Assembly (NCBI RefSeq): GCF_000371785.1
Contig: NZ_AQUI01000002.1
Coordinates: 372,001-436,000 of the forward strand
Length of the DNA stretch: 64,000 bases
Direction of reading: 5' to 3'
DNA from: Actinopolyspora halophila DSM 43834
GTDB taxonomy: Bacteria; Actinomycetota; Actinomycetes; Mycobacteriales; Pseudonocardiaceae
How positions within the stretch are numbered: the first letter of the stretch is position 1; each line of letters opens with the position of its first letter. Both the position numbers and the translations under genes were made by a program. The notes beneath the pieces were generated by a model. The model searched no databases. It worked only from the letters and a program-made list of their open reading frames with translations, and was not told where the DNA came from. This document shows, in pieces, positions 46,641 to 55,654 of this stretch.

Positions 46641-47147
46641 ATGACGATCGTGAACAGTGCCCAGAACAAACGACACGAAGACTCCGACGCCACCACGGTC
46701 TCGACGGCCACGTCGATCCCCCTGTCCGAAGAGGACACCGGGGCCGGGGGAGAGCAGTCGATCGGAACTCTCGCGCGGGACGTCGCGACCCACCTCTCGG
46801 CGCTGGTACGCGGGGAACTCGAACTGGCCAAGGCCGAAGTGGCCGGTGAGGTGCGCAAGGCGCTCAAGGGCAGTGTCTTCTTCATCCTCGCGTTGACCGT
46901 GCTCGCCTTCAGCAGCTTCTTCCTGTTCTTCACCCTCGCCGAGGGACTGGCGGCTGTCGGACTGTGGCGGTGGGCGGCCTTCGGGATCGTGTTCCTGCTG
47001 ATGCTGGTGGTCGCGATCGTGCTGGCTCTGCTCGGCTACCTGCGTGTGCGCAAGGTGCGGGCTCCACGGCGGACGATCGACACCCTGAAGGACACCGCTC
47101 AGCTGCGGCACCGGAACTCGGACGGTACGCAGCAGCAGGACTCGTGA
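46641..47147 (+). CDS. Phage-holin-family (DUF1469) membrane protein
   Basis: A 168-residue protein with the DUF1469 pattern TLARDVATHLSALVRGELELAKAEVAGEVRKALKG. Two transmembrane helices follow at about 78-100 and 110-135. The C-terminus is hydrophilic. It corresponds in position and type to Rv3669, a conserved membrane protein of the same neighbourhood. Despite the holin name, there is no phage context. The function is unknown. ATG 46641 has no strong ribosome site; the GTG at 46650 (after the ATG) is possible. Confidence 0.8.
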   Translation: MTIVNSAQNKRHEDSDATTVSTATSIPLSEEDTGAGGEQSIGTLARDVATHLSALVRGELELAKAEVAGEVRKALKGSVFFILALTVLAFSSFFLFFTLAEGLAAVGLWRWAAFGIVFLLMLVVAIVLALLGYLRVRKVRAPRRTIDTLKDTAQLRHRNSDGTQQQDS

Positions 47148-47254
47148 CCCCTTCCCGCGGCGGCGCGAGCCGCCCGAGCGGTGGTTCCGGCACCCGCCCG
47201 CGTCGAGGAGAGGCCCCGCTCTGCCGGTGACGTGCCCGCAAGGCCCCAACGAGC

Positions 47255-48442
47255 TCACTCCGTGCACGGGCCGGTGGGCACCTCGGCGGTCAGCGAGGAC
47301 GCGGAGGCGACTTCGTCGGAGATCTCCTCGGCGGTGAGGGCGAACCCGGTGTTGCGGTCGTCCACGGCGGCGCCGAAAACGAGCCCCACGACCTCGCCGC
47401 GACCGTTCACCAGCGGGCCTCCGGAGTTGCCGCTCTGCACCTGGGCCCGCACCGTGTAGACGTCGCGCACCACGGTCGAGTCGCCGTAGATGTCCGGTCC
47501 GCGCAGGTCGATCCGCTCCCGAACCCTGCCCGCGGAGGCGGTGTAGGGCCCGTCCAGCGGATAGCCGAGCACGATCACGTCGGCCCCCGAAGCGGCCTGC
47601 TCGGAGTTCAGGTCGAGCGATTCGGCCTCCAACGAGGGAACGGAGAGGACCGCGACGTCCTCCTCCGGATCGAACGAGACCACTTTGGCCGCGAACTGTC
47701 CGCGTCCGATCTCGACGAAGACGCTGTCGGTTCCGGCCACCACGTGCGCGTTGGTCACCACCCTGTTCGGGGAGACGACGAAGCCGGTTCCCTCCAACGC
47801 GCGTCCGCAGTCGGGCGCACGGCCGCGCACCTTGACGATGCTGGGACGGACCTGGCGGACGACCTCGTTGTGCGCCAACGCGGGGTCCGGAGGGTCGATG
47901 CTGGCGACCGGGGTGCGCGAGAACGGCTCCAGGGTCTCGGGAAACCCGCTGATCCCCAGCATGCTCCGCAGGTCGGAGGGAAGGGACCGCGCCGATTCGG
48001 GCATCATCGAATCGACGGTGCGCAGCACCCTGGAGTCGCTTACGGCCGAGGCCAGGCTCGGCAGTGCCGAGGCCGCGGTGAACGGGAGCGCCACCAGCCA
48101 CGCGACGACGAGCACGGCGGTCCCCTGCAGCAACGCTCCCAGCGCGTTGTCGACGCCGATGAGCCTGCGGTGTCCGGTTATGCGGTCCCGGAGCTGTCTC
48201 CCGGCCCACATGCCGAGAGTCTCGCCCAGGGCGACGAGCAGCACGACGATCCCCACGCCGAAACCGATTCTGGCGGCCGGACTGTCCAGTCGTTCCAGCA
48301 GCAGTGGAGCCGAGCGCACACCGATGATCGCTCCCGCGATCACTCCGACGAAGGAGAGCGAGGCGGTGACCAGTCCGTTGTGCGCGCCCGAGACCGCTGC
48401 CAGCAGCGCCAGCAGCACCACCAGTAAGTCGACCCAGTTCAC
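47255..48442 (-). CDS. marP: MarP-like periplasmic serine protease
   Basis: 395 residues with a CvpA-like N-terminal domain of four TM helices (about 4-18, 28-45, 61-80, 103-123) and a trypsin-like domain. The triad is His233 (TNAHVV), Asp262 (EEDVAVL) and Ser340 (VQSGNSGGPL). Cys212 and Cys393 match, in exact spacing, the disulfide that links Cys214 and Cys395 in M. tuberculosis MarP (Rv3671c), where it stabilises the active protease. MarP is needed for acid resistance. GTG 48442 follows GAGGTGATCG. It heads a gene group with Nudix, thioredoxin and nth genes as in mycobacteria, though here 557 bases of repeat DNA separate it from them. Confidence 0.93.
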   Translation of the reverse strand: MNWVDLLVVLLALLAAVSGAHNGLVTASLSFVGVIAGAIIGVRSAPLLLERLDSPAARIGFGVGIVVLLVALGETLGMWAGRQLRDRITGHRRLIGVDNALGALLQGTAVLVVAWLVALPFTAASALPSLASAVSDSRVLRTVDSMMPESARSLPSDLRSMLGISGFPETLEPFSRTPVASIDPPDPALAHNEVVRQVRPSIVKVRGRAPDCGRALEGTGFVVSPNRVVTNAHVVAGTDSVFVEIGRGQFAAKVVSFDPEEDVAVLSVPSLEAESLDLNSEQAASGADVIVLGYPLDGPYTASAGRVRERIDLRGPDIYGDSTVVRDVYTVRAQVQSGNSGGPLVNGRGEVVGLVFGAAVDDRNTGFALTAEEISDEVASASSLTAEVPTGPCTE

Positions 48443-48999
48443 CGATCACCTCGGCCTATAACTCATAGCGGAACTTTGCGTAGCCGGCCGGGTAGCCGTC
48501 ACGTGAGTCGGCGCCTTGCGGTGTTGGGCCGCTGGTGAGTAGCCACCTACGCGGCGAGCGGCCCGGCCTTGCAATGCATCCGACTCACGCACCGGATCTT
48601 CTCCTCCTGCCCAGGCTCAGAGCATTCACGTCGGATGGGGCCTTCGGTGGTGCCGACTGCGTAGGTGGGGGAAGTGGTTCGGTCGGGCTGCGTGGGCTCA
48701 GACCGATCGCGTCGGATGGGGCCTTCGGCGGGGCCTTCCTCGCGGGAGCACCACGGGAGAACCCGCGGCGGTGCCGATTGCGCGGGTGAAGGAAAGCGGC
48801 TTCGCCACTTGCCCGCCGGTCCGACCGAGTGAGTACTCGCTCCATCCGCGCGCTCCCTTCGGCTGCGGGCGTTCGGGGGATTCGAGTGGCGATTGCTCTG
48901 TCCGGGCCGAGTCGCACCGGGCCGAGCCGTGCAGGCGGGCAGGCCGAAGGTGACCACCTCCCGAACGGTTCGTTCCCGGACATTCCAACGGATCCGGTC
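48443..48999 (+). repeat. Dispersed intergenic repeats, copy 6 (composite)
   Basis: Carries the second-block sequence CCGGGTAGCCGTCACGTGAG at 48488-48521 (matching 934-967), a core fragment GTAGCCACCTACGCGGCGAG near 48539, GCATCCGACTCACGCACCGG at 48573-48592 (matching 11567 onward), and GGAGAACCCGCGGCGGTGCC at 48758-48777. Pieces are shuffled and partly duplicated. CGTCGGATGGGGCCTTCGG occurs twice (48640 and 48710). No gene is supported here. Confidence 0.7.
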
Positions 49000-49707
49000 T
49001 CAACGTTCGCAACCGGGATCCGCCGCCTCCACGGCGGCTCTCCACGCCTCGTCCAGTTCCCGTACGTCTCCACGGTTCCACTCACGGGACCAGCCCGCGA
49101 GGTCGAGCAGCCCGGAGAGCAGGCCACCGGTGAACCCCCAGACCAGCATTCCCGGTACCAGGAAGGCGGGTGAGGTTCTGCCGGCCAGGCGCACCTTGAA
49201 CCGGTTGGCCGGGTCGGCCAGCGTCGCGATGGGAACTCTGGCCACGGCGGCGGTCTCGTCCGGGTCCACCGGCTGCACCGGAGCTGGCTCGTGCCAGTGG
49301 CCGAGCACCGGTGTCACCCGGAACGCGCTGTGGGCCAGGTGAAGCTCGGGCAGCGTCGCCACCGGGGTGATCCCCGACGGCAGCACGCCGACCTCCTCGA
49401 TCGACTCGCGGAGAGCGGCGTCGACGGGCCCCTCGTCGCCGCGGTCCACGGCTCCCCCGGGGAAGGCGACCTGCCCCGGGTGCGAGTTCAACCCGTCCGC
49501 GCGGCGCAGCAGCAGCACGTCCGGACCGGTCCGTTCGGACCCCTCGCCGAGCAGGATCAGCACCGCTGCCGGGCGTACGTCCTCCCCGCAGGGGGTGTGG
49601 GGCCAGCCGAGCTCCTTCGTGTCGACCTCGGCCGTGCGCTCGACCAGCGGCCGCAGCCAGGAGGGAATCCGCTTCGGATCCACCAACGGGCCGTGTTCCT
49701 CGTTCAC
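49000..49707 (-). CDS. CoA pyrophosphatase, Nudix family
   Basis: A 235-residue Nudix hydrolase. The CoA-specific motif (LLLRRADGLNSHPGQVAFPGG) precedes the Nudix box AVDRGDEGPVDAALRESIEEVGVL, which binds Mg2+. It would cleave CoA or oxidised CoA to phosphopantetheine and 3',5'-ADP. The C-terminus contains a hydrophobic segment (LVWGFTGGLLSGLLDLAGW). GTG 49707 overlaps the stop of the thioredoxin gene by four bases (GTGA). It is the last gene of a coupled nth-tlpA-nudix unit equivalent to Rv3674c-Rv3672c. Confidence 0.9.
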   Translation of the reverse strand: MNEEHGPLVDPKRIPSWLRPLVERTAEVDTKELGWPHTPCGEDVRPAAVLILLGEGSERTGPDVLLLRRADGLNSHPGQVAFPGGAVDRGDEGPVDAALRESIEEVGVLPSGITPVATLPELHLAHSAFRVTPVLGHWHEPAPVQPVDPDETAAVARVPIATLADPANRFKVRLAGRTSPAFLVPGMLVWGFTGGLLSGLLDLAGWSREWNRGDVRELDEAWRAAVEAADPGCER

Positions 49708-50372
49708 CGCGCCTCCAGCTCGTCGTCCACCGCCCGGCGGATCTGTTCGGGAGTCTCGAACACCTCGGGAGGCAACCGTTCGACCCGGCCCTCGGGGGTG
49801 ACGAGGTAGCTCGCGGGCAGCGGCCTGGGAGCGGGCAGTGCCTCGGCGACGCGCTCCCGCTTCGCGTGCAGCACCGGCAGCCGCACGTTCAGGCTGTTCA
49901 GCAGTTCGAGTCCCGATTTCGGGTCGCTCTGGACCTGCAGGCCGACCACGCGCGCCGAATCGGGCTGTTCGGAGTACTCCTGCAGGGCGGGCAGTTCCTT
50001 GCGGCAGGGCGGGCACCAGGTGGCCCACACGTTGACCAGGGTGGTCCGTCCCGTCAGCGTCCTGGCGAGGTCGGTGGGGGAACCGTCGCCCAGGCAGGTC
50101 CCCGTGACCCCGCTGAGCGGGGAGTCGTGCGCTGCTGCGGAGGTGTCGACGCCGGAGGCGGGAGCGCATCCCGCGAGGTCGGCGCGCTGCCGCAGGGTGT
50201 CCACATCGGGACTGGAGCGTTCGGCCGCTTCGGGCGGGGGCTCCGTCCCGGAGGAGGGGTCCTCGCCGCGCGGCCACAGCGCCACGGCGCCGAGCACGGC
50301 CACCAGCACCACGATCAGCGTCCAGCGGATCTCGTGGCCGAACCCGCGCCGATCCGGCTGCTCGGAACTCAT
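49704..50372 (-). CDS. TlpA-like membrane-anchored thioredoxin
   Basis: 222 residues. One N-terminal TM helix (about 16-33) anchors a periplasmic thioredoxin domain with the active-site WCPPC (Cys120 and Cys123) and [15 protein letters not shown] context. Two further cysteines (69 and 93) may form a structural disulfide. It would reduce or isomerise disulfides outside the membrane, possibly those in MarP or cytochrome-c maturation. ATG 50372 overlaps the nth stop by four bases. Equivalent to Rv3673c. Confidence 0.92.
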   Translation of the reverse strand: MSSEQPDRRGFGHEIRWTLIVVLVAVLGAVALWPRGEDPSSGTEPPPEAAERSSPDVDTLRQRADLAGCAPASGVDTSAAAHDSPLSGVTGTCLGDGSPTDLARTLTGRTTLVNVWATWCPPCRKELPALQEYSEQPDSARVVGLQVQSDPKSGLELLNSLNVRLPVLHAKRERVAEALPAPRPLPASYLVTPEGRVERLPPEVFETPEQIRRAVDDELEAR

Positions 50373-51190
50373 CGCGTCGTCGACTCCCCGGATTCCGCCG
50401 TGCGTGCCTCGTTCCCACCGACCTCGGTACGCACTCCGGCGAGTTCGAGCAACCTCTCGGACTCCGGACCGCGTACCAGTTCGGCCGCCTCACCCGGATC
50501 GGTCGGGCCGATCCCGTAGGATGGACAGTCCTTGCTCAGCGGGCAGGCCCCGCACGCCGGTTTGCGGGCGTGGCAGACCCGGCGACCGTGAAAGATCACC
50601 CGGTGCGAGAGCATCGTCCACTCCGCGCGCGGGATGAGCTCGCCGACGGCGTGCTCGATCCGGACCGGATCGGAGGCCTCGGTCCAGCCCCAGCGCCCGA
50701 CGAGGCGGCCGAAATGCGTGTCCACTGTCAGGCCGGGCACGTCGAAGGCGTTTCCCAGGATCACGTTGGCCGTCTTGCGACCGATCCCGGGCAGTTTGAC
50801 CAGTTCCTCCAGCGTCGCCGGCACCTCCCCGCCGTGCCGTTCGACGAGAGCGGCCCCCATCCCCATCAGGGAGCTGGTCTTGTTCCGGTAGAAACCGGTC
50901 GAGCGGATCAGCTCCTCCAGCTCGGTGCGGTCGGCCGCCGCGTAGTCGGCAGCAGTGGGGTAGCGGGCGAACAGCTTCGGCGTCACCTCGTTGACGCGCT
51001 TGTCCGTGCACTGGGCGGAGAGGATCGTGGCCACCGCCAACTGCAACGGGTCGTCGAAGTTCAGCTCGCAATGCGCGTCGGGGTACGCCTCGGTGAGCGT
51101 GCGCATTATCCTGCGTGCGCGCCTTACCAGTCCGAGCCTGGTCTCGGACGAGCGTTTGCGTTGCGTGTTGCTTGGAGCTGGGTCGGACAC
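50369..51190 (-). CDS. nth: Endonuclease III (DNA glycosylase/AP lyase)
   Basis: Removes oxidised pyrimidines from DNA. 273 residues. The helix-hairpin-helix [13 protein letters not shown] contains catalytic Lys139; catalytic Asp157 is in TVDTHFGRL. The iron-sulfur cluster ligands are Cys206, Cys213, Cys216 and Cys222 (C-x6-C-x2-C-x5-C). The C-terminal 45 residues extend beyond the E. coli enzyme. It is the first gene of the minus-strand unit. Its promoter faces a small membrane-protein gene and crp. Confidence 0.95.
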   Translation of the reverse strand: MSDPAPSNTQRKRSSETRLGLVRRARRIMRTLTEAYPDAHCELNFDDPLQLAVATILSAQCTDKRVNEVTPKLFARYPTAADYAAADRTELEELIRSTGFYRNKTSSLMGMGAALVERHGGEVPATLEELVKLPGIGRKTANVILGNAFDVPGLTVDTHFGRLVGRWGWTEASDPVRIEHAVGELIPRAEWTMLSHRVIFHGRRVCHARKPACGACPLSKDCPSYGIGPTDPGEAAELVRGPESERLLELAGVRTEVGGNEARTAESGESTTR

Positions 51191-51265
51191 TCCACTAGCC
51201 TACGGACCGGGAGGGCGCGCGGGCCTCCGTCCGAGGGATGTGCGGGGGGAGCCCCGGCGCTGTTG

Positions 51266-51271
51266 TATGAT
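51266..51271 (+). promoter_or_regulatory. Possible -10 box before small membrane-protein gene
   Basis: TATGAT at 51266-51271 within TTGTATGATCC is the strongest -10-like hexamer in the 250-base divergent gap 51191-51441. No clear -35 is present. Confidence 0.35.
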
Positions 51272-51441
51272 CCGCGTCACGTTCGCGAGTACCGCGGTGT
51301 GCTTCGTGTTCGTCCGGTGGGAACGGGACCGGAAAGCGGTGTGGCGCTCGCGGATCCTTCCGTGGTCGCGCGTTTCGCGGTCCCGTGCGGAGCGAGGGCG
51401 GAGTGCTGTTGAAGTACCCCGGTTGCGAGTGCCACCGAGGT

Positions 51442-51717
51442 ATGAGCGAAGATTGGGTCACAATGACTGCCTGGTTCGTGATCGTCGTACCGCTTGTGAT
51501 CATGTTTTTCACGCTCTTCATGGAGCGTGTCGAGGCTCGGCTTCGGCATGGTGCGGTGCAGGAGAACGAGGTGGAGGAGCTGCTGGAGAACGCCCGTCCC
51601 GACGAGGTTCGGGCGCTGTTCCGGCAGGGAATTGGACGTGCGCTGGAGCTGTTCCAGCTTCGCAGGGTGGGACGCGCCGGCAGACTACGTACCCGCCGTT
51701 CACGCGATCGGTCGTAG
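51442..51717 (+). CDS. Small single-span membrane protein (Rv3675-like)
   Basis: About 91 residues. One TM helix (WFVIVVPLVIMFFTLFM) is near the N-terminus, followed by an amphipathic acidic segment (VEARLRHGAVQENEVEELLENARPDEV) and a basic C-terminus. It occupies the place of Rv3675 between nth and crp in M. tuberculosis. The start is uncertain: ATG 51442 has GAGG only one base away, ATG 51463 has weak signals, and GTG 51403 is another in-frame candidate. Function is unknown. Confidence 0.6.
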   Translation: MSEDWVTMTAWFVIVVPLVIMFFTLFMERVEARLRHGAVQENEVEELLENARPDEVRALFRQGIGRALELFQLRRVGRAGRLRTRRSRDRS

Positions 51718-51727
51718 ACTGGTTGTG

Positions 51728-51741
51728 GTGATAGGCGGCAC
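51728..51741. promoter_or_regulatory. Candidate Crp autoregulatory site
   Basis: GTGATAGGCGGCAC matches GTG-N8-CAC, the core of Crp sites. It lies 71 bases upstream of the crp GTG. Autoregulation of Crp occurs in M. tuberculosis; here it is only inferred. Confidence 0.4.
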
Positions 51742-51811
51742 ACGCCGGTAACCGCTCTATGGCGGTATCGGTGTCGAGAGCAGCCGCCGCGTCTCAACAT
51801 GGAGGGACGAG

Positions 51812-52486
51812 GTGGACGAGACCCTGTCGCGGGCCGGCATCTTCCAGGGAGTGGAGCCGGCCGCCGCGGAGGCACTGACGCAATCGCTGGAACCGGCGGA
51901 GTTCCCGCGTGGCCACGTGATTTTCGCCGAGGGTGAGCCGGGGGATCGCCTGTACATCATCCAGTCCGGCAAGGTCAAGCTCGGTCGGAAATCTCCCGAT
52001 GGTCGGGAGAACCTGCTTGCGATCATGGGCCCTTCGGACATGTTCGGCGAACTGTCGATCTTCGATCCGGGGCCGCGGACGTCGACAGCCACGACGGTTA
52101 CCGACGTGCGCGCGCTGACGATGGATCGGAGCGCGCTACGCCAGTGGATCGGAACGCGCCCGGAGATCGCCGAGCAGTTGCTCCGCGTGGTCGCCCGTAG
52201 GCTGCGCAGGACGAACGGGATGCTGGCCGACCTCATCTTCACGGATGTCCCGGGTCGGGTGGCCAAGGCGTTGTTGCAACTCGCGCAACGCTTCGGTAGC
52301 CAGGAGTCCGGTCTGCTGCGGGTGACGCACGATCTGACCCAGGAGGAGATCGCACAGTACGTCGGAGCTTCGCGGGAAACGGTGAACAAGGCGCTCGCCG
52401 ATTTCGCACACCGCGGTTGGCTTCGACTCGAAGGCAAGAGTGTGCTGATTCTCGATCCGGAGCGGCTGGCTCGCCGGGCCCGCTGA
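51812..52486 (+). CDS. crp: cAMP receptor protein-type regulator
   Basis: 224 residues. The N-terminal cyclic-nucleotide-binding domain has [15 protein letters not shown] and [18 protein letters not shown], where Glu80 and Arg89 contact the ligand. A long dimer helix follows (about 110-135). The C-terminal helix-turn-helix (175-198) is [23 protein letters not shown] 51812 is preceded by GGAGGGA. It corresponds to Rv3676, the Crp of M. tuberculosis, and to Streptomyces Crp. It probably controls carbon, respiration and resuscitation genes. A small ACGCTC/GAGCGT hairpin about 35 bases downstream may end the transcript. Confidence 0.94.
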   Translation: MDETLSRAGIFQGVEPAAAEALTQSLEPAEFPRGHVIFAEGEPGDRLYIIQSGKVKLGRKSPDGRENLLAIMGPSDMFGELSIFDPGPRTSTATTVTDVRALTMDRSALRQWIGTRPEIAEQLLRVVARRLRRTNGMLADLIFTDVPGRVAKALLQLAQRFGSQESGLLRVTHDLTQEEIAQYVGASRETVNKALADFAHRGWLRLEGKSVLILDPERLARRAR

Positions 52487-53298
52487 TCCGCGCTCCGCGA
52501 ACAGACACGACCGTACTTCCGACGCTCCCTCGAGCGTGCTCGTAGCGCCGACCGTTTACCGCGTCCGGAGTTCTCCGACGGGAACGGACGGTGCGGTTTT
52601 TCGTGTCCGCGTGAGGTCCTTCACCTTAGGTTCGCCTTGGACGACGGTTGTCGTCCGGCGCCGGACGCGGCTCCTGAGAGCCGGTTCGGAGCGCAGGCGA
52701 GCAGAAGTGCCGCGGGTACGTCCCGTGTGAAGTACGGGAGGCCGTGCGGCGAGCCCCGCTGGCGAATCGGATGGTTCGATGCGGGGCTCGCGGAGCCTGC
52801 CGTGGCGAGCTGGAGTCCCGCCGGAGAGAACGGTGCGACGCCGGGTTCCGAAAAAAGAAGGGGCCGGGCGCCACCCCCGACGCGGCGCTCCGGTCCCTTC
52901 TCACTGCGTGGTCCGTCCCCCGACCAACCACGCTTTTCCCCGATCCCTCGATGTGTCGGCCCCGAACCAGCACATCGAAGGCTTGTTCTCCGGTTGTTCC
53001 GCCGCCGAACTCCCGTGCGGCGACGGAAGGTCCTGGCGCCGGTCCAGCTGACTGGATCCCGGTGGCCACGCCGAGTGATTCAACGATCACCCGTACGTTG
53101 CTCACCTTTAGCTTGCGCCTTTTGAAGCGGCCTTGCCAAGCCCTTTCACCCGTGAAGACGTACCGGGAAGAGTTGGGGTTGCGTGTTCGTGGAAATTTCT
53201 TCGGGGAATTTCGGGCGACGGGGCCCTCCGTGCCCGGGGCGCGACCCCGGTGTCCGCTCGTCCCCGCCCGGGTGGTGATCCGGGTAACCCCGAAATTC
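52487..53298. other. 812-base interval without a supported gene
   Basis: Longest gene-free stretch of the window. ORFs exist but have low GC3 and no family resemblance. It contains a hairpin with a T-run on the minus strand at 52851-52901, several AT-rich tracts (53091-53130 and 53185-53215), and an imperfect iron-box-like word at 52626. A minus-strand transcript starting somewhere above 53100 and ending at 52851 would be non-coding. Confidence 0.5.
52851..52901 (-). terminator. Intrinsic terminator on minus strand
   Basis: On the minus strand, AGAAGGGACCGGAGCGCC pairs with GGCGCCCGGCCCCTTCT with one bulge and a G-U/A-C-type mismatch, and TTTTTT follows directly. It is the typical form of a rho-independent terminator, but no minus-strand gene is found upstream of it. 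Confidence 0.6.
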
Positions 53299-53318
53299 AG
53301 TGGTACTGCCGTACCACT
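53299..53318. promoter_or_regulatory. Operator-like palindrome before MFS gene
   Basis: AGTGGTAC-TGCC-GTACCACT is a perfect 8+4+8 inverted repeat. It ends 18 bases before the GTG of the transporter gene, where it would overlap the core promoter. Size and symmetry suit a TetR, GntR or MarR repressor; no such gene is adjacent. Confidence 0.65.
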
Positions 53319-53336
53319 TTCGTGATACTGGTACGC

Positions 53337-54575
53337 GTGTCCAACTCCGTGACCCTCACCGACTATCGAACGGCATTGCGCACCCGCGGCGCCGCGGCGC
53401 CGGTGGTGACCTCGATACTGGCGCGACTCCCCGTGGCCATGATCGGCCTGGCCCTGCTGCTCTACATCCAGCGCACCACCGGCTCCTTCGGAGTGGCCGG
53501 CCTGGTCTCGGCGGGCAACCTCGCCGGAGTGGCCTTCGGCTCGGTGTTTCAGGGGCGGATCATGGACCGGGTCGGCCCCACCCGCCCCCTGCTGGTGGTC
53601 TCCGGGATCTTCGTCGTGCTCGTGGCCACCGAGATAGCCGTTATCGAGTCGGGCGGGCCCGCGGTCGCGATGGTGCCGCTGGCCGTGGCGGTGGGGACGT
53701 GCGAGCCCATGACGGGACCCGCCTCCAGGGCGCTGTGGACGTTGCTGCTGCCCGAAGGGCGCGTGCGGGACGCGGCCTACTCCTACGAGGCCATCAGCAT
53801 GGAGGTGTTCTTCATCCTGGGCCCGGGGCTCGCCGGACTGCTCGTGAGCATGCCCTGGGCGGGGACCGGCCTGGTCGCCGGAGCGACGTGCATGGTCCTG
53901 GGAAGCGTCGGGTTCGCGCTGACCCCGGCGGCCCGCGCTCAACGCCCCCGGGCGGACTCCTCCGAGCCCGCCGGATCGGTGCTCGGGGCGCTGGCCACAC
54001 CGGGGATGCGCAGTGTCGCGCTGGCGGCCTTCGGCTTCGGGACGGTGCTGGGGATGATCGAGGTCGCGGTGCCCGCGGCCGCCGAGCGCACCGGGCACGC
54101 CGCCGTGGGCGGGCTGCTGCTCAGCGTGTTGTCGGTGAGTTCCGTGGTCGTCGGAGTGTTGTACGGGATGCGCCCGTGGCCACGCCCGATGCACCTCAGG
54201 CTGCCCGCGTTGCTGTCCGCCTTCGGGGCGCTGGTCATGCTGCTGGCCCTGCCCGGAACCCTGCTGGGGCTCACAGTGGCGCTGCTGATCGCGGGAAGTC
54301 TGGTCACACCTCAGTCCACGGCGCACTCGGTCGCCCTCGAAGCGGCCGCGCCGAAAGGGACGGCCACGGAGGCGTTCGGATGGGTCATCACCTCCGTGAC
54401 CCTGGGGGCGGCCGCGGGGCAGTCACTCAGCGGCCAGCTCGTGGAGCTGCAGGCCCCGTCGTTGTCCTTCGTGACCGCGGGCGCCATCGGTCTGGTCCTC
54501 GGCGGGCTGCTCTGGACGCGTCGCCGCACGTTGTTGCCCGCACGAGTCGAAGCCCCGCAGCAGGCGATGATCTGA
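53337..54575 (+). CDS. MFS transporter
   Basis: A 412-residue membrane protein with 12 predicted helices. The MFS motif A-like loop is FGSVFQGRIMDRVGPTRPLL (loop 2-3); a long cytoplasmic loop (ALTPAARAQRPRADSSEPAG) splits the halves. It probably exports a small molecule or drug; the substrate cannot be told. GTG 53337 is preferred because the palindrome at 53299-53318 immediately precedes it and no earlier family-like sequence exists. An alternative GTG is 53349. It has no counterpart in the Rv3667-Rv3682 block and appears to be an insertion between crp and the Rv3677c-like gene. Confidence 0.8.
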   Translation: MSNSVTLTDYRTALRTRGAAAPVVTSILARLPVAMIGLALLLYIQRTTGSFGVAGLVSAGNLAGVAFGSVFQGRIMDRVGPTRPLLVVSGIFVVLVATEIAVIESGGPAVAMVPLAVAVGTCEPMTGPASRALWTLLLPEGRVRDAAYSYEAISMEVFFILGPGLAGLLVSMPWAGTGLVAGATCMVLGSVGFALTPAARAQRPRADSSEPAGSVLGALATPGMRSVALAAFGFGTVLGMIEVAVPAAAERTGHAAVGGLLLSVLSVSSVVVGVLYGMRPWPRPMHLRLPALLSAFGALVMLLALPGTLLGLTVALLIAGSLVTPQSTAHSVALEAAAPKGTATEAFGWVITSVTLGAAAGQSLSGQLVELQAPSLSFVTAGAIGLVLGGLLWTRRRTLLPARVEAPQQAMI

Positions 54576-54690
54576 TCTCAGGGTTCTTCTCGGCTCGGTC
54601 GGAGTGGCGACGCGAGCTGCTCGGGTGGGTGTTGCGGCGCTGCCTGCGCCGCGGAGCGCCGAACCCGGGGGAACTCGCGGGGGCGATCGG

Positions 54691-55530
54691 TCAGAGCTCT
54701 CCCAGCTCGCGGAGGTACTCCAGCTGGGCCAGCACCGTGCTCTCGGCCGCCGGCCGTACGGAGGGGTCGACATCGGCGTAGACGACGTCAACGACCCGCC
54801 GAGCGCTGATCTCTCCCTCCAGCCCGCCTATCGCGGCGCGTACCTGGTCGAGCCGTTGCCTGCGGTGTTCGAGGTAGTACTCGGCGACCTCGCGGGCATC
54901 GGGGCCCTCGGGGCCGTGCCCCGGTAGCAACCTGGTGCCCGGATCGAGCTCGCTCAGCCTGCGCAGCGAGCTCAGGTACGAACCGAGATGACCGTCGTCG
55001 GCCATCACCACGGTGGTTCCACGTCCGAGGAGGCTGTCACCCGCGAACAGGGCGGGGACTCCGCCGTGCTCGGTGTGCAGGCACATCGAGTCCGCCGTGT
55101 GGCCGGGGGTTACCAGCACCCGCAGCTCCAGGCCCGCAGCCTCGACGACCTCGCCGTCCTCCAGCGGTCCGGACCCGAATCCCCCGGAGGCGTTCCGCGC
55201 GGCGCCGGTGCACCACGCGGGGTCCACCGCGCGGACGGGTGCCCCGGTCAGTTCCGCGAGCTCTTCCAGACCGTCCGCGTGGTCCGGGTGGTGGTGCGTC
55301 AGCAGTATCCCGGCGACGGGTAGGTGCTCACCGACGGCGCGCAGGTGCTCCGCGTCGGCCGGGCCCGGATCGATCACCACGCACTCGCCCGCTCCGGGAG
55401 CGCCCACGATCCAGGTGTTGGTGCCGTCCAGGGTCATCGGCCCCGGGTTGTGCGCCAGCCGTACGGCGGCGTACTCGAGGACGGGACGCAGCACCCCGTA
55501 GGTGGGGTGTGCCGGAGACCGCGTACTCAC
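54691..55530 (-). CDS. Metallo-beta-lactamase-fold hydrolase
   Basis: 279 residues. The metal-binding motif is THHHPDHADGLEEL, with a further His in PGHTADSM, FAGDSLLGRG (Asp) and LLPGHGPEGPD (His). The C-terminal part is a helical extension (YYLEHRRQRLDQVRAAI) as in LACTB2-type and Rv3677c proteins, some of which are ribonucleases. N-terminal NPGPMTLDGTNTWIVG is the usual start of the fold. The start codon is GTG 55530. It has the same place and direction as Rv3677c. Confidence 0.9.
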   Translation of the reverse strand: MSTRSPAHPTYGVLRPVLEYAAVRLAHNPGPMTLDGTNTWIVGAPGAGECVVIDPGPADAEHLRAVGEHLPVAGILLTHHHPDHADGLEELAELTGAPVRAVDPAWCTGAARNASGGFGSGPLEDGEVVEAAGLELRVLVTPGHTADSMCLHTEHGGVPALFAGDSLLGRGTTVVMADDGHLGSYLSSLRRLSELDPGTRLLPGHGPEGPDAREVAEYYLEHRRQRLDQVRAAIGGLEGEISARRVVDVVYADVDPSVRPAAESTVLAQLEYLRELGEL

Positions 55531-55654
55531 TCGTCTTTCCTTTCCGGACGTCGCGTCGCACCGCCGTTACCCGAAGTCGGGGGCACTCGTGGCGAGAGCC
55601 CGCGCGAGGTTTCGCCACGGAACGACCCGAAGGGAACCGAGCCGACGAACTTCC

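Noticed and set aside
46641-47147. Phage origin for the holin-like gene
   Set aside because: DUF1469 proteins are conserved chromosomal membrane proteins in actinobacteria at this position, and no other phage gene is adjacent.
52626-52644. Iron-box-like word TTAGGTTCGCCTTGG
   Set aside because: Only the left half agrees with the TTAGGTTAGGCTAACCTAA consensus and no iron gene is near.
52744-53325. Plus-strand ORF of 193 codons in the gene-free interval after crp
   Set aside because: Third-position GC is low and scattered; it contains Cys- and Arg-rich low-complexity sequence and no ribosome site. The minus-strand hairpin cuts through it.
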